A DNA stretch of 64,000 bases. It comes from Brevundimonas sp. GTDB lineage: Bacteria > Pseudomonadota > Alphaproteobacteria > Caulobacterales > Caulobacteraceae. Each line of letters opens with the position of its first letter. The stretch's first letter is position 1. The translations under genes were made by a program, and so were the position numbers. Location: assembly GCF_003248455.1 (NCBI RefSeq), contig NZ_QFNM01000004.1, positions 62,001-126,000 on the forward strand, given 5' to 3'. This document shows positions 43,760 through 52,544 of this stretch, one piece after another. Under the pieces are notes generated by a model. That model ran no database searches, was not told where the DNA came from, and was given only the letters and a program-made list of their open reading frames with translations.

Positions 43760-45219
43760 GCCACGATCTCCGGGGCGGCGGGCAGGTTCAGCACGGCCGC
43801 GCGAAACGCCTCGCCCCGCGCCTCGAAGTCTGGAAACTGATCGAAACTGGCGCAGGCGGGCGACAACAGGACGATCTGCTCCCCGCCAGCGGCGGCGGCG
43901 TCGGCCGCCGCGGCGGCGACGGCGGCGTCCAGGGTCCGGGAGACGACGTGGGGCGTCTCGCCCAAGGTCTCGGCGAAAGCCTCGGCCGCCTGGCCGATCA
44001 GATAGGCCTTGGCCACGCGCGGGAACAGATCGGCCAGAGCGTCTATGCCGCCGGCCTTGGGCACGCCGCCCGCGATCCAGAAGACGGAAGGGTAGGACGC
44101 CAGGGCCTGTCGCGCCGCGTCGGCGTTGGTGGCCTTGGAATCGTTGACGAAACGGACCGAGCCGACCTGGCCGACCGTCTCCATCCTATGGGCCAGACCG
44201 GGGAAGGTCAGCAGCCCCTTGACGGCGGCGGCGTGGGAGACGCCCAGCGCCCGGGCGGCGGCATAGGCGAAAGCGGCGTTCTGGGCGTTGTGACGGCCGG
44301 GCAGAGAGCGGGCGGGCGTGAGGTCGGCAAGGACCGCGCCTTGCGACCAGATCGCTCCGGGCACAGCCTCCACACCGCTCATCCCCGCGAAAGCGGGGAC
44401 CCAGTCAGGACGCTGATCCCACCCATCATGTGCTGACGAAAGCACTGGGTTCCCGCTTTCGCGGGGATGAGCGGAGGAAGAAATGACGATCACACGTTGG
44501 GACAGTTGGGTTGCGATCCGCCTGCCCCAGTCCTCGTCCACACCGATCAGCGCCACCGCATCGGCCCCCTGGGCCGCGAAGATGCGCGCCTTGGCCGCCA
44601 CATAACCTTCCATGCCGCCATGACGGTCCAGATGGTCGGGGCTGACGTTGGTCAAGATCGCCACGTCGGGGGCGAAGGTCGTGGTCAGGTCCAGTTGGTA
44701 GCTCGAGACCTCGATCACATAGACGGCCTCCGGCGTCGGCTCGGGCAGGGCCAGGACGCCGATGCCGATATTGCCGCCGACGTGGACCGTCCAGCCGGCG
44801 GACCTCAACACCCAGCCGATCAAGGCGGTGGTGGTGGACTTGCCGTTGGTGCCGGTGACGGCGACCACCTTCGGACGCCGCCCTTCCGGCAGGGCGGCCA
44901 GGGCGCGGGCGAACAGTTCGATGTCGCCGATCACGGGCACGCCGGCCCCTCTCGCGCGGTCGACGGTCCAGTGCGGTTTGGGGTGGGTCAGGGGCGCGCC
45001 AGGCGACAGCACCAGGGCGGCGAAACCGGACCAGTCGGCGGCGGTCAGGTCCTGGACCTGAAACCCTTCCGCCTCGGCCTGCATCCGACCCGAGGCCCCG
45101 TCGTCCCACAGGATCGGGATGGCGCCGCCGGCCTGGAGCGCGCGCGCGGCCGTGATCCCCGACCGTCCCAGGCCAAAGACCGCGACCCGCCTGCCCTCGA
45201 AACCGGGAACGGGGATCAT
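43756..45219 (-). CDS. murD: UDP-N-acetylmuramoylalanine--D-glutamate ligase MurD with in-frame repeat insertion
   Basis: 487 residues; MurD adds D-Glu to UDP-MurNAc-L-Ala. The N-terminal domain has VAVFGLGRSGITAARAL, the ATPase VAVTGTNGKSTTTALIGWVL (about residue 118) and NVSPDHLDRHGGMEGY, and the C-terminal part LPGRHNAQNAAFAYAAARAL (about 306) and RFVNDSKATNADAARQAL. Residues 249-282 (from SAHPRESGNPV through DWVPAFAGMSG) are the translation of a palindromic repeat at 44375-44474 and have no counterpart in other MurD proteins that I know. Without it the protein would be about 453 residues, normal for the family. The insert lies in a loop of the central domain just before the LPGRHN motif. 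The gene continues in frame, so the enzyme is probably active. Confidence 0.95.
   Translation of the reverse strand: MIPVPGFEGRRVAVFGLGRSGITAARALQAGGAIPILWDDGASGRMQAEAEGFQVQDLTAADWSGFAALVLSPGAPLTHPKPHWTVDRARGAGVPVIGDIELFARALAALPEGRRPKVVAVTGTNGKSTTTALIGWVLRSAGWTVHVGGNIGIGVLALPEPTPEAVYVIEVSSYQLDLTTTFAPDVAILTNVSPDHLDRHGGMEGYVAAKARIFAAQGADAVALIGVDEDWGRRIATQLSQRVIVISSSAHPRESGNPVLSSAHDGWDQRPDWVPAFAGMSGVEAVPGAIWSQGAVLADLTPARSLPGRHNAQNAAFAYAAARALGVSHAAAVKGLLTFPGLAHRMETVGQVGSVRFVNDSKATNADAARQALASYPSVFWIAGGVPKAGGIDALADLFPRVAKAYLIGQAAEAFAETLGETPHVVSRTLDAAVAAAAADAAAAGGEQIVLLSPACASFDQFPDFEARGEAFRAAVLNLPAAPEIVA
44375..44474. repeat. Palindromic repeat element inserted in frame in murD
   Basis: The left arm, CCGCTCATCCCCGCGAAAGC onwards (44375-44407), and its inverted near-copy at 44443-44474 surround a 35-bp middle. 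The element is read through without a stop or frameshift in murD. The arms match those between murC and murB (11641-11769). It resembles in style the Rickettsia palindromic elements found inside genes. Confidence 0.85.
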
Positions 45220-45230
45220 GCCATGACTCC

Positions 45231-45338
45231 GTCATCCTCGGCCCTGTGCCGAGGATCCAGAAACTCAGTCGTCAGACGCCCTGCCCCGATGCCCGACACC
45301 GGGAGCCGGGATCCTCGCCACAAGGGCGAGGATGACGA
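45231..45338. repeat. Second palindromic repeat family between mraY and murD
   Basis: GTCATCCTCGGCCCTGTGCC at 45231-45250 continuing to 45258, and the inverse copy at 45311-45338 (reading GTCATCCTCGCCCTTGTGGC on the minus strand), each form a hairpin and together make a larger inverted pair. The whole sits in the 133-bp gap upstream of murD, 12 bp from its start, where neighbouring dcw genes overlap. It may affect RNA stability or translation of murD. Confidence 0.65.
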
Positions 45339-45352
45339 ATGAGAGAGCGTGC

Positions 45353-46462
45353 TCACCGCAGCTTCAACGTCGACAAGCCGATCAGGGCCAGCGCGCCGGC
45401 GATGATCCAGAAGCGGATGACCACGGTCGATTCCGGCCAGCCCATCTTTTCGAAATGGTGGTGGATCGGCGCCATCAGGAAGATGCGCTTCTTGGTCAGC
45501 TTGTAATAGCCGACCTGGATCATCACGGAGGCGGCCTCCATCACGAACAGGCCGCCGACGATGCCCAGCACCAGTTCGTGCTTGGTCATGACGGCGATGG
45601 CGCCCAGAGCCCCGCCCAGAGCCAAGGAACCGGTGTCGCCCATGAAGATCTTGGCCGGGGGAGCGTTGTACCACAGGAAGCCTGCGCCCCCGCCGATCAT
45701 GGCGGCGCAGAAGATGGCCAGTTCGCCCGCGCCGGGGACGTGGTGGATTTGCAGATACTGGGCGAAGACGAAGTTGCCGGCGAGATAGGAAATCACCCCG
45801 AAGGCGCCCGCCGCCATCATCACCGGCACCGTGGCCAGGCCGTCCAGCCCGTCGGTCAGGTTCACCGCATTGGAGAAGCCGACGATGGTGAAGGCGGCGA
45901 AGGCCACATAGAACCAGCCGATGTTCAGCAGCACGGCCTTGAAAAAGGGAAAGGCGATCGAGGTCTCCAGCCCCGGCGAGGTCGGCGACACCGTCATCCA
46001 CAGCACGGTCAGGACGCCCGCGATCACGGCGACGACCGTCTGGGCCAGCAGCTTCTGCTTGGACGTCAGACCGGCCGAGGTCTGTTTCGTCACCTTGGCG
46101 TAGTCGTCGATGAAGCCCAGCACGCCGAAGGCCGCCGTCACGCCGGAGACGATCCAGATATAGGGATTGGTCAGGTCTCCCCATAGCAGGACGGCCACGC
46201 CGATGCCGGCCAGGATCATCAGACCGCCCATGGTCGGGGTGCCGACCTTGGACAGGTGGGACACCGGGCCGTCGTCGCGGATCGGCTGGCCCCGGCCCTG
46301 TTTGGCTCTGATCCAGTTGATGAAGCGGCTGCCCATGGCCACGGCGACGATCATGGCGGTGGCCAGGGCCAGGGCCATCCGCACCGTCTGATACTGGACC
46401 AGGTTCAGCAGCGGATACTGGTGCGCGATGTCGGCGTAATAGAGGTACAGAAGATAGAACAT
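45353..46462 (-). CDS. mraY: Phospho-N-acetylmuramoyl-pentapeptide-transferase MraY
   Basis: 369 residues, about ten membrane segments. MraY moves phospho-MurNAc-pentapeptide to undecaprenyl phosphate, giving lipid I. Conserved parts are SKVGTPTMGGLMILAG, GFIDDYAKV, the NLTDGLDGLA segment, MGDTGSLALGG and APIHHHFEKMGWPE. It follows murF by 9 bp and is separated from murD by a repeat-bearing gap. Confidence 0.97.
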   Translation of the reverse strand: MFYLLYLYYADIAHQYPLLNLVQYQTVRMALALATAMIVAVAMGSRFINWIRAKQGRGQPIRDDGPVSHLSKVGTPTMGGLMILAGIGVAVLLWGDLTNPYIWIVSGVTAAFGVLGFIDDYAKVTKQTSAGLTSKQKLLAQTVVAVIAGVLTVLWMTVSPTSPGLETSIAFPFFKAVLLNIGWFYVAFAAFTIVGFSNAVNLTDGLDGLATVPVMMAAGAFGVISYLAGNFVFAQYLQIHHVPGAGELAIFCAAMIGGGAGFLWYNAPPAKIFMGDTGSLALGGALGAIAVMTKHELVLGIVGGLFVMEAASVMIQVGYYKLTKKRIFLMAPIHHHFEKMGWPESTVVIRFWIIAGALALIGLSTLKLR

Positions 46463-46471
46463 GGGTGTCCC

Positions 46472-47890
46472 CTATCGCGTCGCGGGCGCCGTGTCGCGGC
46501 CTTGCAAATCCGCCAGCGCCTGGGCGACCAGCGAGGCCTTGGAGCCGTTGGAGCCCTTGACCATGACGACATCGCCGGGCGCGACCAACAGATCGGCCTC
46601 TGCGGCCAGTTCGGCGGCGGTCTGGCGCCACAGGCCGCGACGCGACGCCGGCAGGGCGTCGTAGAGCCAGCGCATCTGCGGCCCGGCGGCGTGAACCAGA
46701 TCGAGGCCCGCGGCGTCGATGGGACCGGCCAGACCTTCGTGCAGGCTGCGGCTCTGGTCGCCCAGTTCCAGCATGTCGGTCAGGACCACGACGCGACGGC
46801 CGGTCGCGGGACGGGCGCTCAGGCTCTTGAACCCCGCCGCCATCGACAGCGGATTGGCGTTGTAGCTTTCGTCGATCAGGGTGAAGGCGCCGTCGGCCAG
46901 GGCGACCTGGCGCGTCTGCCCCCGCCCGGCGAGGGGCTGGAACTCGACCAGGGCCTGAAGACCCATTTCAAGCGGCACATCCAGCGCATCCAGCATGGCC
47001 AGGACGCACAGGCTGTTCAGGCCCCAGTGGGCGCCCGATTGAGCCAGACGGTATTGCAGCGGCTTGCCGAACAGTTCGGCGGTGACGGTCGCCCCTTCGG
47101 CATCGGGACGGAAGTCGACCAATCGCGCGTCATGACCGGCCAGGGTTCCAAAGACGACGAGGCGCGCGTTCGCCGCCCGGGCGGCCTCGGCCAGCACGCC
47201 GGCGAAGGCGACATCGCCATTGGCCACGGCGGTTCCGCCGGGAGCCAGTCCCTGGAAAATGGCCGCCTTCTCGCGCGCCACGCCGGCCTCGCCGTCGGCG
47301 AAGGCCTCGATATGCACGGGGCCGACCGTGGTGACGCAGGCCGCGTGGGGGGCGACGAAGCGCGACAGGGGCGCGATCTCGCCCGGCGCATTCATGCCGA
47401 TCTCGAACACGGCGCGCTGGGTCTCGACCGGCATCCGCGCCAGGGTCAGGGGCACGCCGATGTGGTTGTTGTAGCTCTTGATCGAGCCGTGCGCGGGACC
47501 GGCCAGGTCGAGCCCGGCCTTGACGGCCTGGGTGACGCTGGTCTTGCCGACGCTGCCGGTGACGGCGCCGCGCTTCACATGGGGTGCGCGCTCGCGGGCG
47601 GCGACGCCCAGGGCTTCGAGGCCGTGCAGGGTGTCGGGCACGACGACGCAGGGACCGCCCTCGATCGGGTGTTCGACCAGGGCGGCGGCGGCCCCGGCGG
47701 CGAAGGCGGCGGCCGCGAACGCATGCCCGTCGCGCGCGCCCTTCAGCGCCAGAAACAGGTCGCCGGGCGCGATCTCGCGGCTGTCGTAGGTGACGCCGGC
47801 GATCGGGCGGTCGTCGCCGTGCAGCACGCCGTTCGTGGCGGCGGCGACTTCGGCGGCCGTCCAGAGCGGGCGGGCGGAGGATTCAGGCAT
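46472..47890 (-). CDS. murF: UDP-N-acetylmuramoyl-tripeptide--D-alanyl-D-alanine ligase MurF
   Basis: 472 residues. MurF adds D-Ala-D-Ala to the tripeptide. The N-terminal domain has GVTYDSREIAPGDLFLAL, the P-loop is AVTGSVGKTSVTQAVKAGL (about residue 112), and the later DESYNANPLSMAAGFKSL and VLTDMLELGDQS are typical. Its start overlaps the end of murE by 8 bp, implying coupled translation. Confidence 0.97.
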   Translation of the reverse strand: MPESSARPLWTAAEVAAATNGVLHGDDRPIAGVTYDSREIAPGDLFLALKGARDGHAFAAAAFAAGAAAALVEHPIEGGPCVVVPDTLHGLEALGVAARERAPHVKRGAVTGSVGKTSVTQAVKAGLDLAGPAHGSIKSYNNHIGVPLTLARMPVETQRAVFEIGMNAPGEIAPLSRFVAPHAACVTTVGPVHIEAFADGEAGVAREKAAIFQGLAPGGTAVANGDVAFAGVLAEAARAANARLVVFGTLAGHDARLVDFRPDAEGATVTAELFGKPLQYRLAQSGAHWGLNSLCVLAMLDALDVPLEMGLQALVEFQPLAGRGQTRQVALADGAFTLIDESYNANPLSMAAGFKSLSARPATGRRVVVLTDMLELGDQSRSLHEGLAGPIDAAGLDLVHAAGPQMRWLYDALPASRRGLWRQTAAELAAEADLLVAPGDVVMVKGSNGSKASLVAQALADLQGRDTAPATR

Positions 47891-49340
47891 TCAGCGACAG
47901 GGCCTCGGACGCGACGGCGACGTCGTCGAAGGGGTGGGTCACGCCCGCGACGATCTGACCCTGTTCATGCCCTTTTCCGGCGATGACCACCACATCTCCG
48001 TCGCGCATCATTTCCACCGCCGTCTCGATGGCCGCGCGGCGGTCGCCGATCTCCATCGCCTCCGGGCAGCCGGCGCGGACCTCGGCGCGGATGGCGGCGG
48101 GGTCTTCCGAGCGGGGATTGTCGTCGGTGACGATGGCGACATCGGCCAACCGTCCGGCGACGGCGCCCATCAGGGGGCGTTTGCCGCGATCCCGGTCGCC
48201 GCCGGCGCCGAAGACCACGATCAGCCGCCCGGTCGCATGCGGGCGCAGGGCGTTCAGCACCGTCTCCAGCCCGTCGGGCGTATGGGCGTAGTCGACATAG
48301 ACCTCGCCACGCCCGCTCTCCGCGCCGATGCGTTGCAACCGCCCCTGGGCGCCGGTCAGGCCTTCCAGCGCGCCGATCACGGCGTCGGCCGCATCGCCCG
48401 CCGCGATGCACAGGCCCGCCGCCACCAGGGCGTTCGAGGCCTGGAAGGCGCCGGCCAGAGGCAGCAGGATGTCTCGGACTTGGCCGCGCACGTCCAGGGT
48501 CAGGCGCTGGCCTTCCGGCGTCGCGCGACGGCCGATCAGCGCCAGGTCGCGGCCCCGCTCGCCCACGCCCATGACGCCCAGCCCGGCCATGATCGAGGCG
48601 GCGGCGAAGGCCGAATAGGCGTCCGAATCGGCGTTCAGCACAGCGGTGCGGCCCCGCGGCAGCAGGGTCTCGAACAGGCGCATCTTGGCGGCGCGATAGT
48701 CCTGCATCGTGCCGTGATAATCGAGGTGATCCTGGGTCAGGTTGGTGAAGGCGGCGGCCTTCAGCGCCACCCCGTCCAGCCGGCGCTGGTCGATGCCGTG
48801 CGACGAGGCCTCAAGCGCGACATGGGTCACGTCCTTTCTGGCCAGTTCCGCCATCAGGCGCGCGGCCTCGGCGGCGTCGGGGCTGGTCAGGCCGGGGCCG
48901 GTCAGGGCGTAGGTCTTGCCGCCCTTCTGGCCGACGACGCCCAGGGTGCCCATGCTGGCCGACTTGTGACCCACCCCGGCCCAGATCTGGCGGCAGAAGG
49001 CGGCGACCGAGGTCTTGCCGTTGGTGCCGGTGACGGCGACGCAGGTCTTGGGCTGGGCGCCGTAAAAGCCCCGCGCGGCGATGGCGTAGGCCCGGCGCAC
49101 GTCGCCCGACGTGACCAGGACCGGCGCCGCCTCATCGGGCGTGTCGGACGGGGCCAGCACGGCGGCCGCGCCCTGGGCCAGGGCCTGGGGGATGAAGGCG
49201 CGGCCGTCGGCGGCCGTGCCGGGCAGGGCCACGAACAGGGCGCCGGGCGCGACCTTGCGGCTGTCGGCGGTGACGCCGGTGATGACCGGATCGGCGGCCA
49301 CGTCGCGGCGCAGCAGATCGGACAGGCGCAGCGCGCTCAC
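47883..49340 (-). CDS. murE: UDP-MurNAc-L-Ala-D-Glu--meso-diaminopimelate ligase MurE
   Basis: 485 residues. The N-terminal domain has GVTADSRKVAPGALFVAL, the P-loop is VAVTGTNGKTSVAAFC, then LEASSHGIDQRRL, NLTQDHLDYHG, and DDNPRSEDP in the C-terminal domain, the meso-DAP-specific motif as expected for a Gram-negative. The start is a GTG at 49340 overlapping the ftsI stop as GTGA; the longer upstream frame is a shadow of ftsI. Confidence 0.96.
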   Translation of the reverse strand: MSALRLSDLLRRDVAADPVITGVTADSRKVAPGALFVALPGTAADGRAFIPQALAQGAAAVLAPSDTPDEAAPVLVTSGDVRRAYAIAARGFYGAQPKTCVAVTGTNGKTSVAAFCRQIWAGVGHKSASMGTLGVVGQKGGKTYALTGPGLTSPDAAEAARLMAELARKDVTHVALEASSHGIDQRRLDGVALKAAAFTNLTQDHLDYHGTMQDYRAAKMRLFETLLPRGRTAVLNADSDAYSAFAAASIMAGLGVMGVGERGRDLALIGRRATPEGQRLTLDVRGQVRDILLPLAGAFQASNALVAAGLCIAAGDAADAVIGALEGLTGAQGRLQRIGAESGRGEVYVDYAHTPDGLETVLNALRPHATGRLIVVFGAGGDRDRGKRPLMGAVAGRLADVAIVTDDNPRSEDPAAIRAEVRAGCPEAMEIGDRRAAIETAVEMMRDGDVVVIAGKGHEQGQIVAGVTHPFDDVAVASEALSLNA

Positions 49341-51121
49341 AGCCCGTCCCCCGCGACATCCTGATATTCCGGGACCTTTTCGCCCAGGGCCGTGCGCCAA
49401 CGGTCCTCGCGGCGCTCGACGCCCAGGAAGCCGGCGATGCGGTCGGCGACGTTCCTGACGGCGGGCGCGGCGACATAGGCGCCGGTCTTGGGATAGGTCC
49501 CCGGCTCGTCCATGACGATCAGTATGGCGTAACGCTTGCCGTTCAGCGGGCCGTCGACGGGGAAGACCGCCGCGAAGGAACCCAGGGCGTGGCTGGGGTC
49601 GTAGCGGCCGCCGACCAGCTTGTTGGCCGATCCGGTCTTGCCGCCCACGCGCAGGCCCGGCGCATCGGCGAAACCGCCCGAGCCCTTGACCACGTTGCGG
49701 CGCAGCAGGTCCAGTATGGTGCGGGAGGTTTCCTCGGTGACGACCTGCTGGGGCTGGACGCCGCGCGCGCCGCCCTTGCGCAGGCTCAAGGGGATCATCC
49801 GCCCGCCGTTGGTCAGGGCGCCCATGGCCTGGATCATCTGGGCCGGGGTGATCATGATGCCGTAGCCGAACGACAGCGAAGCCAAGGTCGAGTTGTCCCA
49901 GCGGCGCGGCGCGACGGGCTTGGCCGATTCCTTCAGCTCGATCCGCGCGGCGTCCAGCAGGCCCAGCCGCTGGAAATAGCTGCGCATCACGTCCGGCCCC
50001 ATCTGCACCGCAAGTTGCGACGTGCCGATGTTGGAGGAGTGCAGATAGACCTCCTCCAGGGTCATGACCCGGTTCTGAGCGTGGAAGTCCTTGATCTTGC
50101 GGTCGCCGATCTGGAAGGCCTGGGAGGCGTCGAACAGGGTGTTCATGTCGGCCCGGCCGGTGTCCAGGCCGGCGGCGACGGTGAAGGTCTTGAACACCGA
50201 CCCCATTTCGTAGTGGCCCGAGACGGCGCGGTTCAGGGTCGCGCCGTCGGGCGCGGCGCCGCGATCGGCCGAGTTGAAGGTCGGCCATGACGCCATGCCC
50301 AGCACCTCGCCGGTCTGGACGTCGGTGACGATGCCTACGGCGCCCTTGGCCTGGTTCTTGATCGCGGCGGCGGCCAGTTCGTTCTCCAGCACGCCTTGGA
50401 CGCGCAGGTCGATGGACAGGGGAAAGGCCTCGCCTCGCTGGCCCGCCGCGCGGATTTCGTCGTTGAAGGCCAGTTCGGCGCCCGACACCCCCTGCCCGCC
50501 CGTGTCGGCGTCGCCGATCAAGTGCACGGCCGAGGTTCCCAGCGGATAGGCGCGGCGGTCCTCCGGTTCGAACGTCACCCCGCCCAGCGCCAGGTCATGG
50601 ACGGCGGCCTTCTCCTGCGGCGTCAGGCCGGTCAGGGCGATCAGGCGGCGGTCGCCGGCCAGCACCCGCTTCAGACGGTCGCCGGAGATACGCGGCAGGG
50701 CGCGGCGAATCTGGCGATAGGCCAGGTCGCGATCCCACACCTCGGCCGGATCTATGTAGAGGCCGTAGTGGACGATGTTGGTGGCCAGCAGTTCGCCGTT
50801 GCGGTCCGTCAGGTCGCCGCGCACCAGGGCGTCGGGGTTGAGGCCGGCGCCGCGCCCGCCCGCCGGAGCCAGCAGGGCCTTGTAGGAGGCGCCCAGCGCC
50901 AGCCCGGCGAAGACGCAGGAAAAGACGATCAGGATCAGGAAGATGCGGACGCGCGTGTCCTCTTCCGGCCGGGCGTCGGCGCGGGCGCGTTCGAACCCGT
51001 GCTCCAGCCGCCAGACCAGTTCCGACAGCCAGCGCCAGAACGGCGACAGCCGCCCCTGCAGCCGTTCCTGGAAGTCGGCGCCCGGCGCGGGGCGATGATA
51101 GCGATGATCCTGGACGCTCAT
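49337..51121 (-). CDS. ftsI: Septal peptidoglycan transpeptidase FtsI (PBP3)
   Basis: 594 residues. After a cytoplasmic N-terminus a single membrane segment (RIFLILIVFSCVFAGLALGASY, about residues 59-80) precedes the dimerisation domain (RGDLTDRNGELLATN) and the transpeptidase with SxxK in GSVFKTF (about 308), SSN in LHSSNIG and KTG in VGGKTGSANK (about 493). It cross-links septal peptidoglycan as FtsW's partner. It overlaps ftsL (ATGA) and murE (GTGA). Confidence 0.97.
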   Translation of the reverse strand: MSVQDHRYHRPAPGADFQERLQGRLSPFWRWLSELVWRLEHGFERARADARPEEDTRVRIFLILIVFSCVFAGLALGASYKALLAPAGGRGAGLNPDALVRGDLTDRNGELLATNIVHYGLYIDPAEVWDRDLAYRQIRRALPRISGDRLKRVLAGDRRLIALTGLTPQEKAAVHDLALGGVTFEPEDRRAYPLGTSAVHLIGDADTGGQGVSGAELAFNDEIRAAGQRGEAFPLSIDLRVQGVLENELAAAAIKNQAKGAVGIVTDVQTGEVLGMASWPTFNSADRGAAPDGATLNRAVSGHYEMGSVFKTFTVAAGLDTGRADMNTLFDASQAFQIGDRKIKDFHAQNRVMTLEEVYLHSSNIGTSQLAVQMGPDVMRSYFQRLGLLDAARIELKESAKPVAPRRWDNSTLASLSFGYGIMITPAQMIQAMGALTNGGRMIPLSLRKGGARGVQPQQVVTEETSRTILDLLRRNVVKGSGGFADAPGLRVGGKTGSANKLVGGRYDPSHALGSFAAVFPVDGPLNGKRYAILIVMDEPGTYPKTGAYVAAPAVRNVADRIAGFLGVERREDRWRTALGEKVPEYQDVAGDGL

Positions 51122-51564
51122 TGCGGCGTCTCATGAGCGGGCGCGGGCGCGGCGTCGTCGGAAATGGCGGAAGCGGCGGGCGGCGCAGCGGGCGCGGCGG
51201 CCGGTTTGGCGTCGGCGGCCGGTTTCAGGGCGGTCAGTTGATCCTCCCCCGCCTGGCGATGGACGTCGACCGGCGCCATGCCGATCTGGCGCGACAGGGC
51301 CTCCAGACGCGCGGGCTGCTCCAGCCGGGCGACTTCGGCGCGCAGCAGGCGCACCCGCTGGCCGTTCTCGCGGATGTCCTGTTCCAGCTGGGCGATGCGG
51401 CTGCTTTCGCGCGCGGCGGCCGCCTTGGCCGCATAGACGGACACGATCATGATCGCGACCAGGGCCACGCCGATGATCTCGACCCAGCGCACGCCGCGCA
51501 CCTTCCAGTCGAACAGACGCTGAAGGACCGAGCGGGAATAGGTGAAGAAGGGCGCCGTGGTCAT
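51118..51564 (-). CDS. ftsL: Cell division protein FtsL
   Basis: 148 residues. A short N-terminus, one membrane segment (VEIIGVALVAIMIVSVYAA, about residues 28-46) and a periplasmic coiled coil (SSRIAQLEQDIRENGQRVRL) followed by an Ala/Pro tail fit FtsL, which joins FtsB and FtsQ. Assignment rests largely on position between rsmH and ftsI, as sequence is poorly conserved. It overlaps rsmH by ATGA and ftsI by ATGA. Confidence 0.87.
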   Translation of the reverse strand: MTTAPFFTYSRSVLQRLFDWKVRGVRWVEIIGVALVAIMIVSVYAAKAAAARESSRIAQLEQDIRENGQRVRLLRAEVARLEQPARLEALSRQIGMAPVDVHRQAGEDQLTALKPAADAKPAAAPAAPPAASAISDDAAPAPAHETPQ

Positions 51565-52544
51565 GCCGCAGCCCCTGCTCTGATCGGGCCGTCGATCCGG
51601 CCCCAGGCCGGGGCGTCGGTGCGGACGGCGGCGCGCAGCTTGGCCGAGCGGGCGCGGGGATTGGTCGAACGCTCTTCGTCGCCCGCCTCGCGCGCGCCCT
51701 TGAACTGCAGGGTGAAGCTGGGCCGGCGCGGATCGACCGCCATCGGGGCGTGGCGCGAGCCGGCGGGCGCATTGCCGGTGCGTTCGGTCAGGAAGGTCTT
51801 GACGATGCGGTCTTCCAACGAGTGGAAGGTCACGACGGCCAGACGGCCGCCGGGCGCCAGGGTCGCCTCTGCCGCCTCCAGCCCGCGCTCCAGCTCGCCC
51901 AGTTCGTCGTTGACCGCGATGCGCAGGGCTTGGAACACCCGCGTCGCCGGGTGGATCGGCGCGCCGCGACGACCGCCCAGGGCCTTTTCGACCACCTCGG
52001 CCAGATCCAGGGTGCGGGCGAAGGGCTGTTCGACGCGGCGACGCAGGATTGCGGTCGCCACGCGGCCCGACTGACGCTCTTCGCCATACAGTTTGAAGAT
52101 GTGGGCCAGGGGGCCGTGGTCCCAGCCGTTGACGATGTCGGCGGCGGTCGCCCCCTCATCCGACATCCGCATGTCCAGCGGCCCGTCGCGCATGAAGGAG
52201 AAGCCGCGCTCGGCCTGGTCCAGCTGCATCGACGAGACGCCGATGTCGAACACGGCGCCGTCCAGCCTCGCCTTGCCCGTCTCGGCGAAGGCGTCCGCCA
52301 GGCCCGAGAAAGGGGTCCGCACCAGCTGGAACTTGCCGGGGTAGTCGTTGGCGAGCGCATCGGCGTGCGGCTGGACCGTCGGGTCGCGATCCAGGGCGAC
52401 GACCTCGGCGCCGGCCTTCAGGATGGCGCGGCTATAGCCGCCGGCGCCGAAGGTGGCGTCGATCACGACATCGCCGGGCGCGGGCGCCAGGGCCTCGATC
52501 ACCTCGGGCAGCAGGACGGGGGCGTGGGGAGAAGCGTCGGTCAC
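51561..52544 (-). CDS. rsmH: 16S rRNA (cytosine-1402-N4)-methyltransferase RsmH
   Basis: 327 residues. RsmH (MraW) methylates N4 of C1402 in 16S rRNA. Seen are HAPVLLPEVIEAL, the SAM motif VIDATFGAGGYSRAIL, DGAVFDIGVSSMQLDQAERGF, and VVTFHSLEDRIVKTF. The start is a GTG at 52544 overlapping the mraZ stop as GTGA. Confidence 0.96.
   Translation of the reverse strand: MTDASPHAPVLLPEVIEALAPAPGDVVIDATFGAGGYSRAILKAGAEVVALDRDPTVQPHADALANDYPGKFQLVRTPFSGLADAFAETGKARLDGAVFDIGVSSMQLDQAERGFSFMRDGPLDMRMSDEGATAADIVNGWDHGPLAHIFKLYGEERQSGRVATAILRRRVEQPFARTLDLAEVVEKALGGRRGAPIHPATRVFQALRIAVNDELGELERGLEAAEATLAPGGRLAVVTFHSLEDRIVKTFLTERTGNAPAGSRHAPMAVDPRRPSFTLQFKGAREAGDEERSTNPRARSAKLRAAVRTDAPAWGRIDGPIRAGAAA

Noticed and set aside
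47883..50288. An extended 801-residue form of MurE.
   Set aside because: The extra N-terminal part is ftsI in another frame; the GTG at 49340 overlapping the ftsI stop is the proper start.
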